Both the position numbers and the translations under genes were made by a program. This document shows positions 36,126 to 49,539 of a stretch of DNA of 64,000 nucleotides, piece by piece; the stretch's first letter is position 1, and each line of letters begins with the position of its first letter. The notes under the pieces were generated by a model. That model was not told the origin of the DNA. It saw only the letters and a list, made by a program, of their open reading frames with translations, and did not search any database. Source of the stretch: Morella rubra (Eukaryota; Streptophyta; Magnoliopsida; Fagales; Myricaceae); NCBI GenBank assembly GCA_003952965.2, contig CM025854.1, positions 9,166,146 through 9,230,145 on the forward strand. Direction: 5' to 3'.

Positions 36126-37125
36126 NNNNNNNNNNNNNNNNNNNNNNNNNNNNNNNNNNNNNNNNNNNNNNNNNNNNNNNNNNNNNNNNNNNNNNNNNNN
36201 NNNNNNNNNNNNNNNNNNNNNNNNNNNNNNNNNNNNNNNNNNNNNNNNNNNNNNNNNNNNNNNNNNNNNNNNNNNNNNNNNNNNNNNNNNNNNNNNNNNN
36301 NNNNNNNNNNNNNNNNNNNNNNNNNNNNNNNNNNNNNNNNNNNNNNNNNNNNNNNNNNNNNNNNNNNNNNNNNNNNNNNNNNNNNNNNNNNNNNNNNNNN
36401 NNNNNNNNNNNNNNNNNNNNNNNNNNNNNNNNNNNNNNNNNNNNNNNNNNNNNNNNNNNNNNNNNNNNNNNNNNNNNNNNNNNNNNNNNNNNNNNNNNNN
36501 NNNNNNNNNNNNNNNNNNNNNNNNNNNNNNNNNNNNNNNNNNNNNNNNNNNNNNNNNNNNNNNNNNNNNNNNNNNNNNNNNNNNNNNNNNNNNNNNNNNN
36601 NNNNNNNNNNNNNNNNNNNNNNNNNNNNNNNNNNNNNNNNNNNNNNNNNNNNNNNNNNNNNNNNNNNNNNNNNNNNNNNNNNNNNNNNNNNNNNNNNNNN
36701 NNNNNNNNNNNNNNNNNNNNNNNNNNNNNNNNNNNNNNNNNNNNNNNNNNNNNNNNNNNNNNNNNNNNNNNNNNNNNNNNNNNNNNNNNNNNNNNNNNNN
36801 NNNNNNNNNNNNNNNNNNNNNNNNNNNNNNNNNNNNNNNNNNNNNNNNNNNNNNNNNNNNNNNNNNNNNNNNNNNNNNNNNNNNNNNNNNNNNNNNNNNN
36901 NNNNNNNNNNNNNNNNNNNNNNNNNNNNNNNNNNNNNNNNNNNNNNNNNNNNNNNNNNNNNNNNNNNNNNNNNNNNNNNNNNNNNNNNNNNNNNNNNNNN
37001 NNNNNNNNNNNNNNNNNNNNNNNNNNNNNNNNNNNNNNNNNNNNNNNNNNNNNNNNNNNNNNNNNNNNNNNNNNNNNNNNNNNNNNNNNNNNNNNNNNNN
37101 NNNNNNNNNNNNNNNNNNNNNNNNN
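36126..37125. other. Assembly gap, exactly 1,000 Ns
   Basis: A run of exactly 1,000 N. A round-number gap marks a scaffold join of unknown true length. Order and orientation of the two sides rest on scaffolding evidence, not sequence. Any open frame across it is meaningless. Confidence 0.99.
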
Positions 37126-40100
37126 CTGACACAATTGCACTGTCTCCCGGAGAGCAAAGATTTCAGCGCTCAAAGTTTTTTAATTGTGTCCAGCACATAC
37201 TATCCAATTTGTCTAACACATGGTGCGAAATTTGCAGATAAGCTTTGCTGGATAACGATGCCGAACTCATCCAGAACAAGTCCTCCAAATCGGTTTCTCA
37301 AATACTTGCGAATTGCCCGTCCAACGGCACTTTTGAGTGCGCTGGTGATGCGCACCGTTGAAGACCTTGGGGGGCTAAAAGAATGAGATAGAGAAGCAAG
37401 AAAGGATTCTGTGCTATCCATTATTCCTCAAAATCTATAATCCGATGAGAGAGAGAAGCAAAGATCTCAGAAGATCTACATTACTGATTCCTCCAAATGA
37501 TTCAAAAGGTGCCCATTTTTAAATCATTCTTTCTTTCGTGCTATATCCTTAGACGATCTCTGCGCCCTCAAATAGAGAGAGCAGTTCTTGAAGAAGAGAC
37601 AACCACACTTGCAATCAATGTGGCGCCTAGACTTCTAGAGGAGAAAGTGGCTTTAAAGTAGAGGAAATTCGCACTGACCAAGAAGCTTGAGCTCGCTACT
37701 TGCCCAGATTAGAGAGATCTATTCAAGAATCTTGTGTCTGCCTTGCTCAACTTTATCCAATGCGGCTTCATTCACTTGCTGAGATTTATTTGGCTTAGAG
37801 AGCCATTCCACACGTTGTGAGTTTTCCACTTTCATATCTATCAGGGCTTTGGGTGAGCATCTTTCTTCATTGTACCCTCCAATTATTGCTAATAACTTCC
37901 ATCTTGTATTCTCGTTGGGACAATCAGTCTTGGATACTTACTTGCTGAGAGGTCCAGAATGAAATACTCCCGTTGTGGGTGTTTTTTGGGATTGCTGAGA
38001 AGCATGATATGAGAGTTGGTCTGCTCAGAACCAAACAACTTTGTTGAAGGTTCCTTAAGCACCCACGGAACACACACTCGGAAGGCTATAGCTGTAATTG
38101 CTATTCGGATGAATAGTGAAAGGAAGCCTAAAAGGACACGCTCAATAGTCTTCGGGGGTGGACGTAGCAAGTTTGGACGACTGAAAACAAACCTAAACAG
38201 TTACGGTGATACATCCTCTACTAACTCGTATCTTCTTACATTTTCAGTACATATTCATTCTTGTGGAGATTTATCCTTTTATGCTTTAATCAATTAATTG
38301 CATATATTGTTGCTAGCATTACATTAGGGAGATTAAGCCAATTGCATTAGATTCCTATGTTCATGCTTTGTGCTATTTGTGTGAGAGGTTTTTTCAAAAT
38401 CCGCTCGTCGGCTCTACTTTTTTCAGATCTGGGTTTATTTGAAAAATAGCATTTTCCTTTGATTAAATCCAATCTCGACCCCCCGTCCCCCTTGGCGTTT
38501 TTATTTACTCTTCAAACGAAGCATCTGCTCTTTAATTATATCTTGTACCCATCTTCTGGTTTGTAAAACACTTGAGTTTTGTGAAACACTTGGTCCTACT
38601 CATGAGGATAGAAGAAATCTCGTAGGTAATTGGGATTTGTGAAGAAAGTTGAAGCATGCATCGCTTTAAACTAGCGACTACTCACAGGTACAGAGACATA
38701 TACTTAGCCACCCGTCAGAATCACTAAGGTGTATTTGCTACTTGGACGAACTACATGGAGAAAGCCCCAACGAAGTCAACTAGCCTTTGGGGTGGAGTAG
38801 GGGCAATGTTGGTCGACGCACCTCACTAAAAAGTATCCCGCGGGTCTCTCTCCTAACCCGCATAAGTTTTAGACATAATCCACTTATCGTAGAAGTTTCT
38901 ACATATTATTTTATATTTATTGTGCCTCCACTGTTTTAATTTAATAGAAAAAATATAATTAATTAATTTGTATTGTGATTTTCTCGTTCTTGGGGTTTGG
39001 TACGCGGTTGAACCAAAAAAAACGCTCCTTGAGTTTGGTTTAGTATCTATTATTATAAAAAAAAAAACCTCTGTAGATTACTTCTTATATTGAAGTAAAA
39101 AAATTGCTCTTCAGTTTGTCATATATTTCATTTTAGTGTTTTCTACGACAATTCCATTTATTCACAAATAATGTAGACGCCAGTGAGTTTTGAGAATATT
39201 TATTTAATTCGGTTTTCATTTTAATAGAACATACGTAAGCATGGTTGAAATCAATTGTTCAGTCTCTCCATACAGTTTTGGTAGTGTTCTCTTAATAAAT
39301 TTTTGAACTTAGGGGAATAATTTGGTTTTTTTTACTTTTTTTCTATCAAATCTTATCAGATTTTTTATGGGATATTCTAACATAAACATTAAAAATTTAC
39401 ACAATCATCTTTTCATTTTTTTTTCTTCAAACAAGATTTTAAATCTCCCGCTGCAATTTTTACAACATTCTCAAAAAAATTTACCGAACAACGAAAAGGA
39501 ATAGATGATCACTGTCAACTATGTAGGGCCACTTGAGAAAAAAAATTTTAAACATAATTAGAGTTCCAGCGCAAAAAAAATGCTAAAGGTAAAACCAAAA
39601 TTATTAACTTATCAGACAGGAAGTGAAAATTGTTCTTATAATTTATTTTTATTTCTTCAGGCCCGCCTTTATTCATTACTAGACTTTGTTTATCCTTTTA
39701 AATTATATTAGTTTATATTCTTACTTTTCGCTCTAGCTGCTTATAATGGCATCATTTAGCCGGATTGAAGATGTTCTTCCAAAAACAAATATTTACTGGG
39801 TTTTTTTTATATTTATTTTGTCAGCTGCATTTTTTAAAACTCGTTGGTACTATCCAATTGAAAAAAAACTTCTATTTAGGTCTTCTATTATTATTTAGGG
39901 TCTTTTTGAAATATTCCACGAGAGGTTTACTTTATATAATTGATTGTTTTATTAATTATATTCGGTCTTAAGTATTGGGATTTTTTTTTACCATATAATA
40001 GGGTCCTTTTTAACATAGCCTGTTTTTTAATTTTATATCTTCTTTAATATGAGGATTTTATTTTGACTGCTTTAATATGTCGGGCTTTCTCGCCGGAGGG

Positions 40101-40540
40101 GTTCGAATCTAACCACCATCACAGTCCACAGAACTGTCGGACCTTCGACCACTATTAGTGGAAATACGAGCTATCATTTCTAACCACTACTAACATCAAA
40201 ACTGAAGGCTTATGCACCTTTTTCACAAAGGAAATTCCAAAAAAAGCCAAAGAACCAAAAGTAGAATAAACTTTACCTAAATTCTTGTCAGTAACAAACC
40301 CCAACCGTTAATGCAAGAAAGGTAGATTCAAACTAAAAGTATCATTGTATCACCTCCAGCTGAGGTCAATAAACTGGATATAATTTCTTAGCAAAAATAT
40401 TGGTACCCCATCAAAGTACATACTAATATGCTCACTACAAAACAAAACAAAACAAAAAAAAAAAAAAAAAAAAAAAAAACAAAAACAAAACAAAAGCCCA
40501 GACAAAAAGACATTTAGAGACTTCAAAAATTCAGGTTTTC
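37126..40540. other. Unassigned sequence after the gap
   Basis: No recognisable gene. A minus-strand frame at 37,200-37,421 (73 codons) and a plus-strand frame at 38,016-38,297 (93 codons) match no family I know. From 38,900 to 40,040 the sequence is very AT-rich. A pure poly-A run lies near 40,452-40,479. Some of this may be low-accuracy consensus. Confidence 0.5.
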
Positions 40541-40559
40541 TTCATTGATACTCACTGGC

Positions 40560-40989
<430 letters not shown>

Positions 40990-40999
40990 TCAAATGTAA

Positions 41000-43960
41000 T
41001 CATCAATAAACAGAAGTTTCAAAAAGAATTATGTCTTAGTAATAATATCAAAGCAAAAAATGTAAACAGGGTTATAGTAACAGGAAGCCAATAAGTGGAA
41101 ACAAAATCGAAAGTAGCTGAAACTTTTTAGTGTTAAGTTGCTAAAGACTCCCTGTTAAACAATATTCTATCTATGCTTTCTTGAAAACGATTAAGTGTCC
41201 TAGCCACTTTTACGAATGTATAAGATGGGCTGGACATCAGATACCCATGGTGCAATATGACTGCCTCTTACAAGGTACACTACTAACTACTGACCACAGT
41301 CCGATATTGGATTTTAAAATACAAATTAATTTAATTTAAATAAAAATAATCGAGCCACAAAATTTCCAGAGAACAAATAATGACTGCGATGTTACCTGAA
41401 AGCAGAAAGGATGGATGGGTAAATATTTATGATAATATTCATAATCCAAAGATAGTTAAATCATATACGATATAATATGGGGTTGCACTCATATGGATCT
41501 AAATATATAGTGCAGAAATAATATGTCCCAATAACAACCAGAAATGGAAAACAATCAAAAGTAGTAATCAATGCATCCCAATTAACAAGCACTAACTATT
41601 CAAATTCTTCATCTAAAAAGGAAAAACTCCATGAGAAATCATGACAGAAATACTACAGATCAAAAAAGAAAATGGGCAAAGGCAATGAACCTATTATGAT
41701 GATGCCACAGGCTCAGATGGTTGCTGTAATTTTGTCATAACACCCTAAAGTATTTGCAGACATGGTTCTTGGACACTATCGGATGGGCACCTAATTTTCA
41801 TATAGGACCAATCTCATGACTAAGTTCAAGAGCTTGATTATAATACTATCTCTATCATGAATGGTCTTTCCCCTGACATTCTCGCAGTGTCCACAGAGCT
41901 TCTTAGCAGCTATATACACCGTTATTCCCCTCAAAGGATGCTAGGGCTAGAAACTTAATAAAGGAAAAATTGAAAAAGGGAAAAGAAAGTGAATTTGAAA
42001 GCCAGAGTCGGTTCGGATAAAAGTTGATGGGCAACCGCATTTTTGATTCATGGATGCAAGGTAAGTTAATAGGGTGGGCTTGCCCTTACCCACAAAAGGG
42101 ATGTCGTCATTTATGCCCTTATTCACAATCAAGTATTATACAAATGCACATACCCAAGGGTACGCGGTAAGCAGCTCTTCCTCGTCCCATATATAGGCGC
42201 TTTCAGTATGTTAATCAGAAGCCTAGGCGTATTTAGAGAGAGTAGAAGGAAAATACATTAAGGGAAAAGAGTTATAAAACAATTGAGGGACCGCTTTATC
42301 AAACGGTGTCAAACTTAGGGTTCCAACAAAAGAAATAATAATAGGTAAGCCACCAAACATTTCGGATCAATACAGACGGTGGATCGATAGACAGGAGCTT
42401 TTGTGAATTGAGCTCTGGTTGCAAGTCCATACTTGGAGTGCAAGAAGCAAGCAAAAGTCACTTCGCTGGTGTCAAATTTACGCAGCATCTAATTCAATCC
42501 GTGCTTTGACAACCATCTTCCAACAACTGGCCTAACTTATCGTCGCGATTGGGTTTTTTGATAAAAAAAAAAAAAGGGAGGACGTTGAGTTTTGAAGATA
42601 AAAAGAGGAACAGGTTTTTATCAACAAGTCAAAAGGTAGACGATCGAAGCACGCCACATACTAATACACCGGTTACTGTGGGACGAACGTCCAGGCAGCA
42701 AATTAAAGTGTCAAGTCCCATGCCCCATCTTTGCATCTTGAGGACAGTGTATCGCGCAAGTACTGACTAGGACGACAAAAACCTATCATCCATACTTTTT
42801 TGGACACCAAGAGAAAATACGTAGATCCTGCGTGTTTACAAAATCAGATGAACGTATAACAACAATCGTGTGCCAATCAAAGGATCACGCAGTCCGAAGG
42901 CAAAAAGATCAACCACTGCGTTGAATGGCATCAGCGAATGATGAATATCATAGAATTTAGAGGATTGAAATCTCGACATAGGAGGAACCGGAGCGGCATA
43001 ATGATCTGACAGCTCATGGATGTTCAAGCAAACGTGAATCAACATTTAGGCATCCAGGACATTCAATACTTGGTGGCAACGAAGACGCAAAGTTAAAATA
43101 TCTAGAAATTCTTAAAAAAAAACCCCCAAGGACAACACTCTCTGTCCAGCCAGGCCTCTTTGCTGCTCCAGTAAAGATTGACCCCTGACGAAAGTCCTTT
43201 CCGAAGCATACCTGGTCATTCTTATATGGGTCCTAAAGGTAAGATTAAAGTGATGTGAGTGAGATGGATAGCCATTCCGAGATGTCATGGACAGGGTCTA
43301 ACACTGAACCGATAGTTGACACGCCATCACAGAGCAGATGAAAATTTCGCAAATCATTTTGTCAGAACGCACCTAAAAAATAAATACTAAAGCTTTTATA
43401 CAACAAAGTTAAATAACAAAGCTAACACAAAGCTTAAAAGAGGCAGCAAATTTTGTGTGCGATTCGCTAGATTTTCCGGGATATACAAACATTGGCGATA
43501 TGCATGCATACTCCGGTGGGTGTACGCTTGATTCATGAGAAAGGTTCGTGCTCTGGTGGCGCTAAGAGGAGGTGGGAACATCTTCAAAAGGCCGGGAAAC
43601 AGAGCTCTACGAAACACTGGGGACCGTTAGTACGCAAAAATTACTGGTCCTGCTTAGACAGAAATTCATATAATACAATGAGATATAACCCATATAGATT
43701 TCTCAACCAACGGAGGAGCAAAATGCTTGTATGGCAGGTCGACACTCGTCACGCGATAGGCTCTCCTTAGAACATGCGATAACTCTAATTATTCGGTCAG
43801 TTCGAGAATCGTGCTCAATGCGATATAAGGAATTCGTGTTCAGCACCATATTGCGTGTAGATAGTGGAGCTAGTCATAAATAGACGCAACGATAGTCTCC
43901 AAATACTTAAGATGAGTCGCCGAGAGTGAATAACTATATAATATCGGTCGGAAGCAAATC
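41000..43960. other. Unassigned sequence upstream of eL32, partly low quality
   Basis: The missing eL32 first exon would be expected here on the minus strand but is not recognisable. From roughly 42,300 onward the sequence loses the usual plant texture (few A/T runs, more even base mixture), as in the demonstrably error-rich tract at 43,960-45,343. I see no gene. Confidence 0.45.
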
Positions 43961-45343
43961 AATAGGTTAGAGAACAAAGCTAGAACTGGAGACTTTCGCA
44001 CACGAGCAGTGGAAGTCGGTATGTGCAGCGGAGCACCAGACACTCGACGTGCCACAGAATTGATGCCGTACAGATCAGCAGAGCGACACTGGAGTTTATG
44101 GCCTTATTAGATGAGGCTAGGTTAGACCGGTTATAGAGCAGTGGGGAGGTCATAAGTTTGTTTACAATGGTTCAATTTATGAAGCACAAACAAAAAAAAG
44201 ACAAAGATCGGGTTAGCACATGGCGATATAAACCAACATATGAAAGGAATCAACTATAGATCGTTCTGAGATGGATCATGCATGGACAAGGTGAAATCTA
44301 GAAATTTGACAACCTCGAGAATATAAGAGACGTAATCGAACAGAATAATTAAGACTAAATCATCGAAATGGGGTTAGAGGGGATCACTACTATATTTATA
44401 CGAACGAGACATTGTATTAGCGGAAAATAGAGGATTTGATTGAGAGTTAAACTATAATTGAAAAACACGAAAACTAACGAACAAAAATGAGATGGGACAT
44501 AAACTCTCTTTTGCATATAAAGGTAATAAGTGAGATATAAATATAGGCTGACAATGTTACGTTCGCGGACAATTAACATTATCGTGTGTCCTACATGAAC
44601 ACTCCTTAAACAAGCAAATAATTGACCATACTTTTCAAACTCTCTCCAAGACTTCTCTCTTAGTTTTCTTTACGGTTGTATAGAAGATCAAACAAGCGAA
44701 AATCTACCTGAGCTTTCCCGAGTATACACACACAAATTTTAATCATTGAACAGATGGAACGCTTGGAAATCATCGTAATTTCTCAAGGTTTTCATAGTTA
44801 TGATATACTGTATAATTTCCAGAGGGTCCTGCAATGTTTACAAAATCCAATCATACTCGATAAATATATATAACCGGCTTTGCATATATAGAGCACCATG
44901 TTTAGAAGATTTTTATTTGGAATTAATGAATGGGCATTGCAAAACGTCACCAATACATTCCGCAGGTTGATGATGGCTCATGTGTAACGTAGGCAACACA
45001 ATGAACGAGTCAAGCAGGGACAATAAATGAGGACAATGGAGATCATTGAGAAGATGAGATTTTAGGGAAGAAGACGGAAGGTGAAGGGAATGTGAGGAAA
45101 TAAGTCTCGGGCGCGTGTGGTACATATTCAGAATGGTTCGGATAGAAATTAGAAAGAAAAACCGTATTGGAATACAATCGGATCTCCTTTACAACAACAT
45201 TTATTTTCTAGAATAACACTAGAGTAAGTCAAAGAGGTATCATGATGAAATTCGTATAACTCATTTGTCTTTCATATTGATCAAATGTAAACTGATATTA
45301 TAATTTATAAGTGTTGGTTGGTTTATGGTAATGTATATGCGCT
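43960..45343. repeat. Error-rich mirror copy of 63,015-64,000
   Basis: Reverse-complement anchors run in order: the 19-mer at 45,147-45,165 matches 63,133-63,151 exactly; GAATGTGAGGAAAT at 45,088-45,101 matches 63,187-63,200; CAATGGAGAT at 45,034-45,043 matches 63,228-63,237; and near 44,014-44,026 AGTC(g)GTATGTGCA matches 63,948-63,960. Between anchors this side is longer (1,318 versus 934 bp overall) because of many short insertions. The palindrome therefore does not stop at 45,344 but continues with degraded accuracy, and probably beyond the window. Confidence 0.85.
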
Positions 45344-45359
45344 CATTTATGGCGATTTG

Positions 45360-45780
45360 AAAAAGTGGCGTTCGAAATCATTCAAACACCTACGGGTTTT
45401 TTGGGATGCGAACCTTCATCCCAAAAATATTTTGTGGCATTCGAACGAATTATTTTAAGATCAAATGCGAGTTTCTTCATTATGATATTTTCAATTATAT
45501 TCGAAGTACAATTTTCATTTCAAACGGGAGTCGAAATTGGCGACAGAATGTTTAATTTTCATTCAAAGTTTTGGGAAACAATGCTCTTTAAAAGTTCTAA
45601 AGTGTCGCCAAAAAAAAAAAATTTGGGACAGTTTGAATTTCCGTCCCAAAAATAGAACTTTATATTTTTTTGAGACAGAATTCAAAATTCGTTGCTAAAT
45701 AGTACTTTTTGAGTCAGATTTTTGGGCATCCCAACAAAATCCATCCCAAAAAGTAAAATTTGTTGTAATGATTGCTTAAC
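45360..45780. mobile_element. Probable DNA transposon end with GGGACGGAA-type subterminal repeats (left)
   Basis: Several short motifs recur in both orientations: TTGGGACAGTTT, CCGTCCCAAAAA, TTGAGACAGAATTC, GCATCCCAA and CCATCCCAAAAA. Such GGGACG-AAATT palindromic subterminal clusters are common at plant DNA transposon ends. No target duplication or second terminus located, so the superfamily is undecided. Confidence 0.35.
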
Positions 45781-46002
45781 AAAAATTCTACGTCTACAAT
45801 TATTGAGTCCAAGTGATTGAAAGAAGTCATGTTTTCTAAGATTTTTTCATATTATCACTTCCTGAACAATTCACTCAAACTGGAATGGAGAGACTTACTA
45901 GCGCTTGGACATGATACACATGTATAGTATGTTCATTTTTTTAGATAAGGATGCAAATTTGTTGCACACAGTCTTTGTTTACGGGAATTCGAATAGATTC
46001 AA

Positions 46003-46225
46003 TTGAGAATTGAGACAAAGACACTAATTGACACATATATCACATACCTCGACACTTGAATCAATTCTATACGTCAAATATCTTGTAAAAATAATGTTTG
46101 CAATAATAGACCTATTTAATTGAGAAAGGTACTAATTGGGCATATAATGCATTGACATACCTCGAACACTTGAATCAACCCTATGCTTCAAATATCGTAT
46201 AAATCAAGGAATTGTTTGCAAGAAG
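46003..46225. repeat. Two-copy tandem repeat, ~120 bp unit (left)
   Basis: Two units share ATTGAGA..AAG(A/G)..ACTAATTG, CATACCTCGA(A)CACTTGAATCAA and CAAATAT(C)(T/G)T, with moderate divergence. The mirror copy lies at about 62,140-62,370. Confidence 0.7.
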
Positions 46226-46229
46226 TAAA

Positions 46230-49200
46230 ATTTGAACTCACGTCTATCACGAGAATACGATTACCGATTCTTTTTAGATGCAGGAAAAATCAATATCTCA
46301 TTCAACTATTCAACTATCCAAAGAGTATGAAGTATGTGCATTGGTCCTATAGAACCATGAAAATGGTCTTTTCTCTTCTTTTTTTGTTGGTTTTTCTGTG
46401 TGTTAAATTATGTGTTGTCTTACTGCCTTCTTCACTAAACTAATAGAAGTAAATAGACTTTCCTCCGTCTAATCAAAGCTAATGAAATAGGCGAACGTGA
46501 GACATTCCGTGCATGATTTGCTTGAACTTAAAAACACAATTTGTGCGAATGACTTTAAATTTTTTTTTTAAGGAAATTATTGGCCTCTGTTGCGATTTGA
46601 ATCCACCACTGATAATTTTATGAAACAAAAGTAACTATAATGGAAGAACTTGTATGTGAGTAATAATAAAATGTGAGAAAAATATTTGAAAATGGATTAA
46701 TTTCTTTAAGGCATGTGATTTTTTAAATACTAAAGAAGACTTTGTACATTGATTTGACATGGCTCTAATATCATGGAAAAAAAATAAAAGTACAAGTTAA
46801 TTATAGATTCTAAAATTAAGGAATAAAATGAGCAAATTTAGATAAAATTGAGATTAAAATTATAACAGCTCACCTTTTTATCTCAACAAACAATAACATA
46901 AAAGATATTTCCACTTTTCTCTGTACTCACTAGAAAAATTCTTCACCTTTGCAACTTAGATGCTCTCATCCTTGTGAAACATTGTTAGTCCATAAAAACC
47001 CAAGAAGGATCGAGTAATACATGTAATGTAATTTCTATCTCTTGCAAATACATTTTTGTTTTTATAAAATAATTTGCCTGAAGGAATCAAATCCCGATGT
47101 GGCATTTAGTTTAAATAAAGGCTAATTCCATATTAAAGTGATATTGTACGGTGTGAATGGTTATTTCCTGCTTTTGTGGTACTGACAGGTCAAATTTGAG
47201 TCATTTGCTAGGGTTATATTTCTATCTTATTCCACATGTCACATATAGAGAATACATACCGTAAAATTTTAATTCGCACCAATATCCCAAAGGAACAAAC
47301 TCAAAAAGCCAATGAATATATGATCTTAACAACTACACAACTAAAACTATTTGGAACAATAAAAAGCAGAAATTTCATGTAGAAGTAGTGTTTATTGACA
47401 GTCATACAATTTGCGTTGAAAAGGAGAGAATCATTCAATTTATCAGTGGGAGTGCGTTCAAAATATTGGCACTTAAAATTTTTGAGCCTGATTAAAAATT
47501 ACAAAATAATTACTCTCTCATCACAATTATTCTTTTTCGTTATAATATTTATCAAATTTTTTAATATCTTCACTTTCTTCACCAATTCTTCATATTTTAA
47601 AATTTTAACCATACCAAAATTTAACAATCAAACACATGCACATATGTAAGCAAATTGAGCAAGCATATGTAAATGTGCACATTATGTCAATTCAATAAAG
47701 TTAAAATAAGAGGAAAATACAGTTTTTACACACGAATTATCATAAGTTTTGCATTTTTGTACTCTAACTTCAATGTTGAGACATTGCACCCACAAATTAC
47801 CAATCCTTAACACATTATACTTTCTGTCTATTTTTTTCGTCAAATTGGAGGGAAAGTGATTTTTTTTTATAAAAAAAAAAAAAAAAAAAAACAGAGACAA
47901 GGATTATATCTTAAATATAACCTACTATTTGACTTTTTAAGGGCATAATCAACATTTAAGATTAAAAAAAAAAAGGAAGTAATTTTCGTCCAATAAAACC
48001 AAAAAACGAAAGTTGCAATGTGTTAGGGATGGGTAATTTGTGGTTGTAATTTTTTAAACAAGGTAATTCAAGATGCAAGGTACAAAATAAATGATAGTTG
48101 GAACATGAAAAGTGTATTTTTTTTCCTAAGATAATCTTTCTAATGGGCAGTAGAATTTCATTAAACATAAACTGGAAGTCACATAGAAGCAGCACATACT
48201 TTGCAGCCATATAGATCTTCCTAAAGAAAATTTTTAAACTCCAATTTTTGGTGTTCCAAAAAGCTTAGGGCTTTTTTTCTTAAAATTTATAATAAATAGC
48301 TTTTCTGAAATTTAGCCCTTATTGTTATTTTTATTTTTTAAAACTTTAAAATTATATGCATTTTAAATGTAGCAAGAAAACATATAATTTTTTTTCCCAA
48401 ATTTTTAATTTTTAATTTTCTAGTTCAAAAAGTTTAGAATTTTTTTCTTATTAAAATTTATATGTACAGCTTTTTTTATTGTTGATTGCTCACTAAGTCT
48501 TTTTTAATTATTTCTTATTTTTATTTATTTTCTATTCTCTTCACATCGTCTTTAAAGAGAAACTTTCATGATAGTAATTTAAGAACAAATATATATTGAA
48601 TTATTTTTGTAAAAAAATAAAAATGTATCGGAGCTTTTTGAAATCAACACATGGGAATTTTGAGATTTTTTTAAGATGTCAAGCTACATTTAAAATGTAT
48701 ATAATTTTTAAATATTTGAAAATAGTACGGGCAAAAAATGGTTTATCGACATTTTCTGTCAAAATTTTAACAATCTGAAAATTGAAGGCTATGTTTGGCT
48801 TAGATTTCAAAACAAGTTTTTGTGTTTGTATTTTTTTGAAAGTAGTGTAAATTCTTTTGAGATTTGTAAAAAATGTGTTAAAATTTATTGAAATTTATAA
48901 AAAAATTATTAAAATTAGTAAAAATATATTAGAATATGTGAAAAAATAATGTTTGAAAGTAAAATTTTATGTTAAAATTTTAAGAGTCGGTAAAAAGTAA
49001 AAAAGAAAATAAAAAAATTGATAAAAAAATAAAAAAAAATTATAAAAAAATAAAAAGTGAAAACGAATCGTAACGATAATAAAATTTTAGTTTGATAAAT
49101 ACTACGTAAAATTCTGACAAATTTTTGAGAAAGGTTTTGAAAAAAATTCCACATAGCGGAAATTTTGGTATCACCTGGGCCCGGACCGGAGACTATTTGC

Positions 49201-49470
49201 ATGAGGTGACAAATTTTCCGTGACTGGACAGCTCGTTCACCGAAAGATTTTATTGTTTTTGAACCAACGCAAACTCAAAGATTTTAGTATGAAAATCCAA
49301 TTACCTATTTTTTACAACAGCCTAAAACTGAATCACTGATGGAGTAAAACGGAATTTTTCCTGCTTAGAAAAAAAAGAAAGTTGAATTTTTCCTGGAAAA
49401 AACAAGAAAAAGAAAGATAGAGGCATTCCTTGAGCTTCAAAAATCTGCCTCTCTCTCGCTACTTGGTCAC
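46230..49470. other. AT-rich intergenic region upstream of the kinase gene
   Basis: Very AT-rich, with many A/T homopolymers and no credible exon. Poly-T/A blocks at 47,860-47,890 and 48,960-49,060 differ in length from the mirror arm. No gene seen. Confidence 0.6.
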
Positions 49471-49478
49471 TACTTGCA

Positions 49479-49487
49479 TTAGGGTTT
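49479..49487 (+). promoter_or_regulatory. Telo-box-like motif in the kinase 5' leader
   Basis: TTAGGGTTT (complement AAACCCTAA), about 55 bp upstream of the kinase ATG. The motif is common near plant transcription starts. Mirror copy upstream of the second kinase gene. Confidence 0.4.
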
Positions 49488-49515
49488 GGGTTCTTGTTTT
49501 CCTTTGGTGTTCCCA

Positions 49516-49524
49516 ATGGTGTAA
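49516..49524 (+). promoter_or_regulatory. Minimal upstream ORF (Met-Val-stop) before the kinase start
   Basis: ATGGTGTAA, ending 15 bases before the main ATG at 49,540. If the leader includes it, such a two-codon uORF could lower translation of the kinase. That it lies in the leader is inferred from position only. Confidence 0.35.
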
Positions 49525-49539
49525 CAGAGGCATTGGAAG

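Noticed and set aside
36047..37386. Very long open frames of 350-436 codons
   Set aside because: They are produced by the 1,000-N gap, which contains no stop codons; only the short real flanks carry sequence.
40085..40110. GGTTCGAATC, a tRNA T-loop or SINE B-box look-alike
   Set aside because: No A-box, acceptor stem or other tRNA arms at proper distances.
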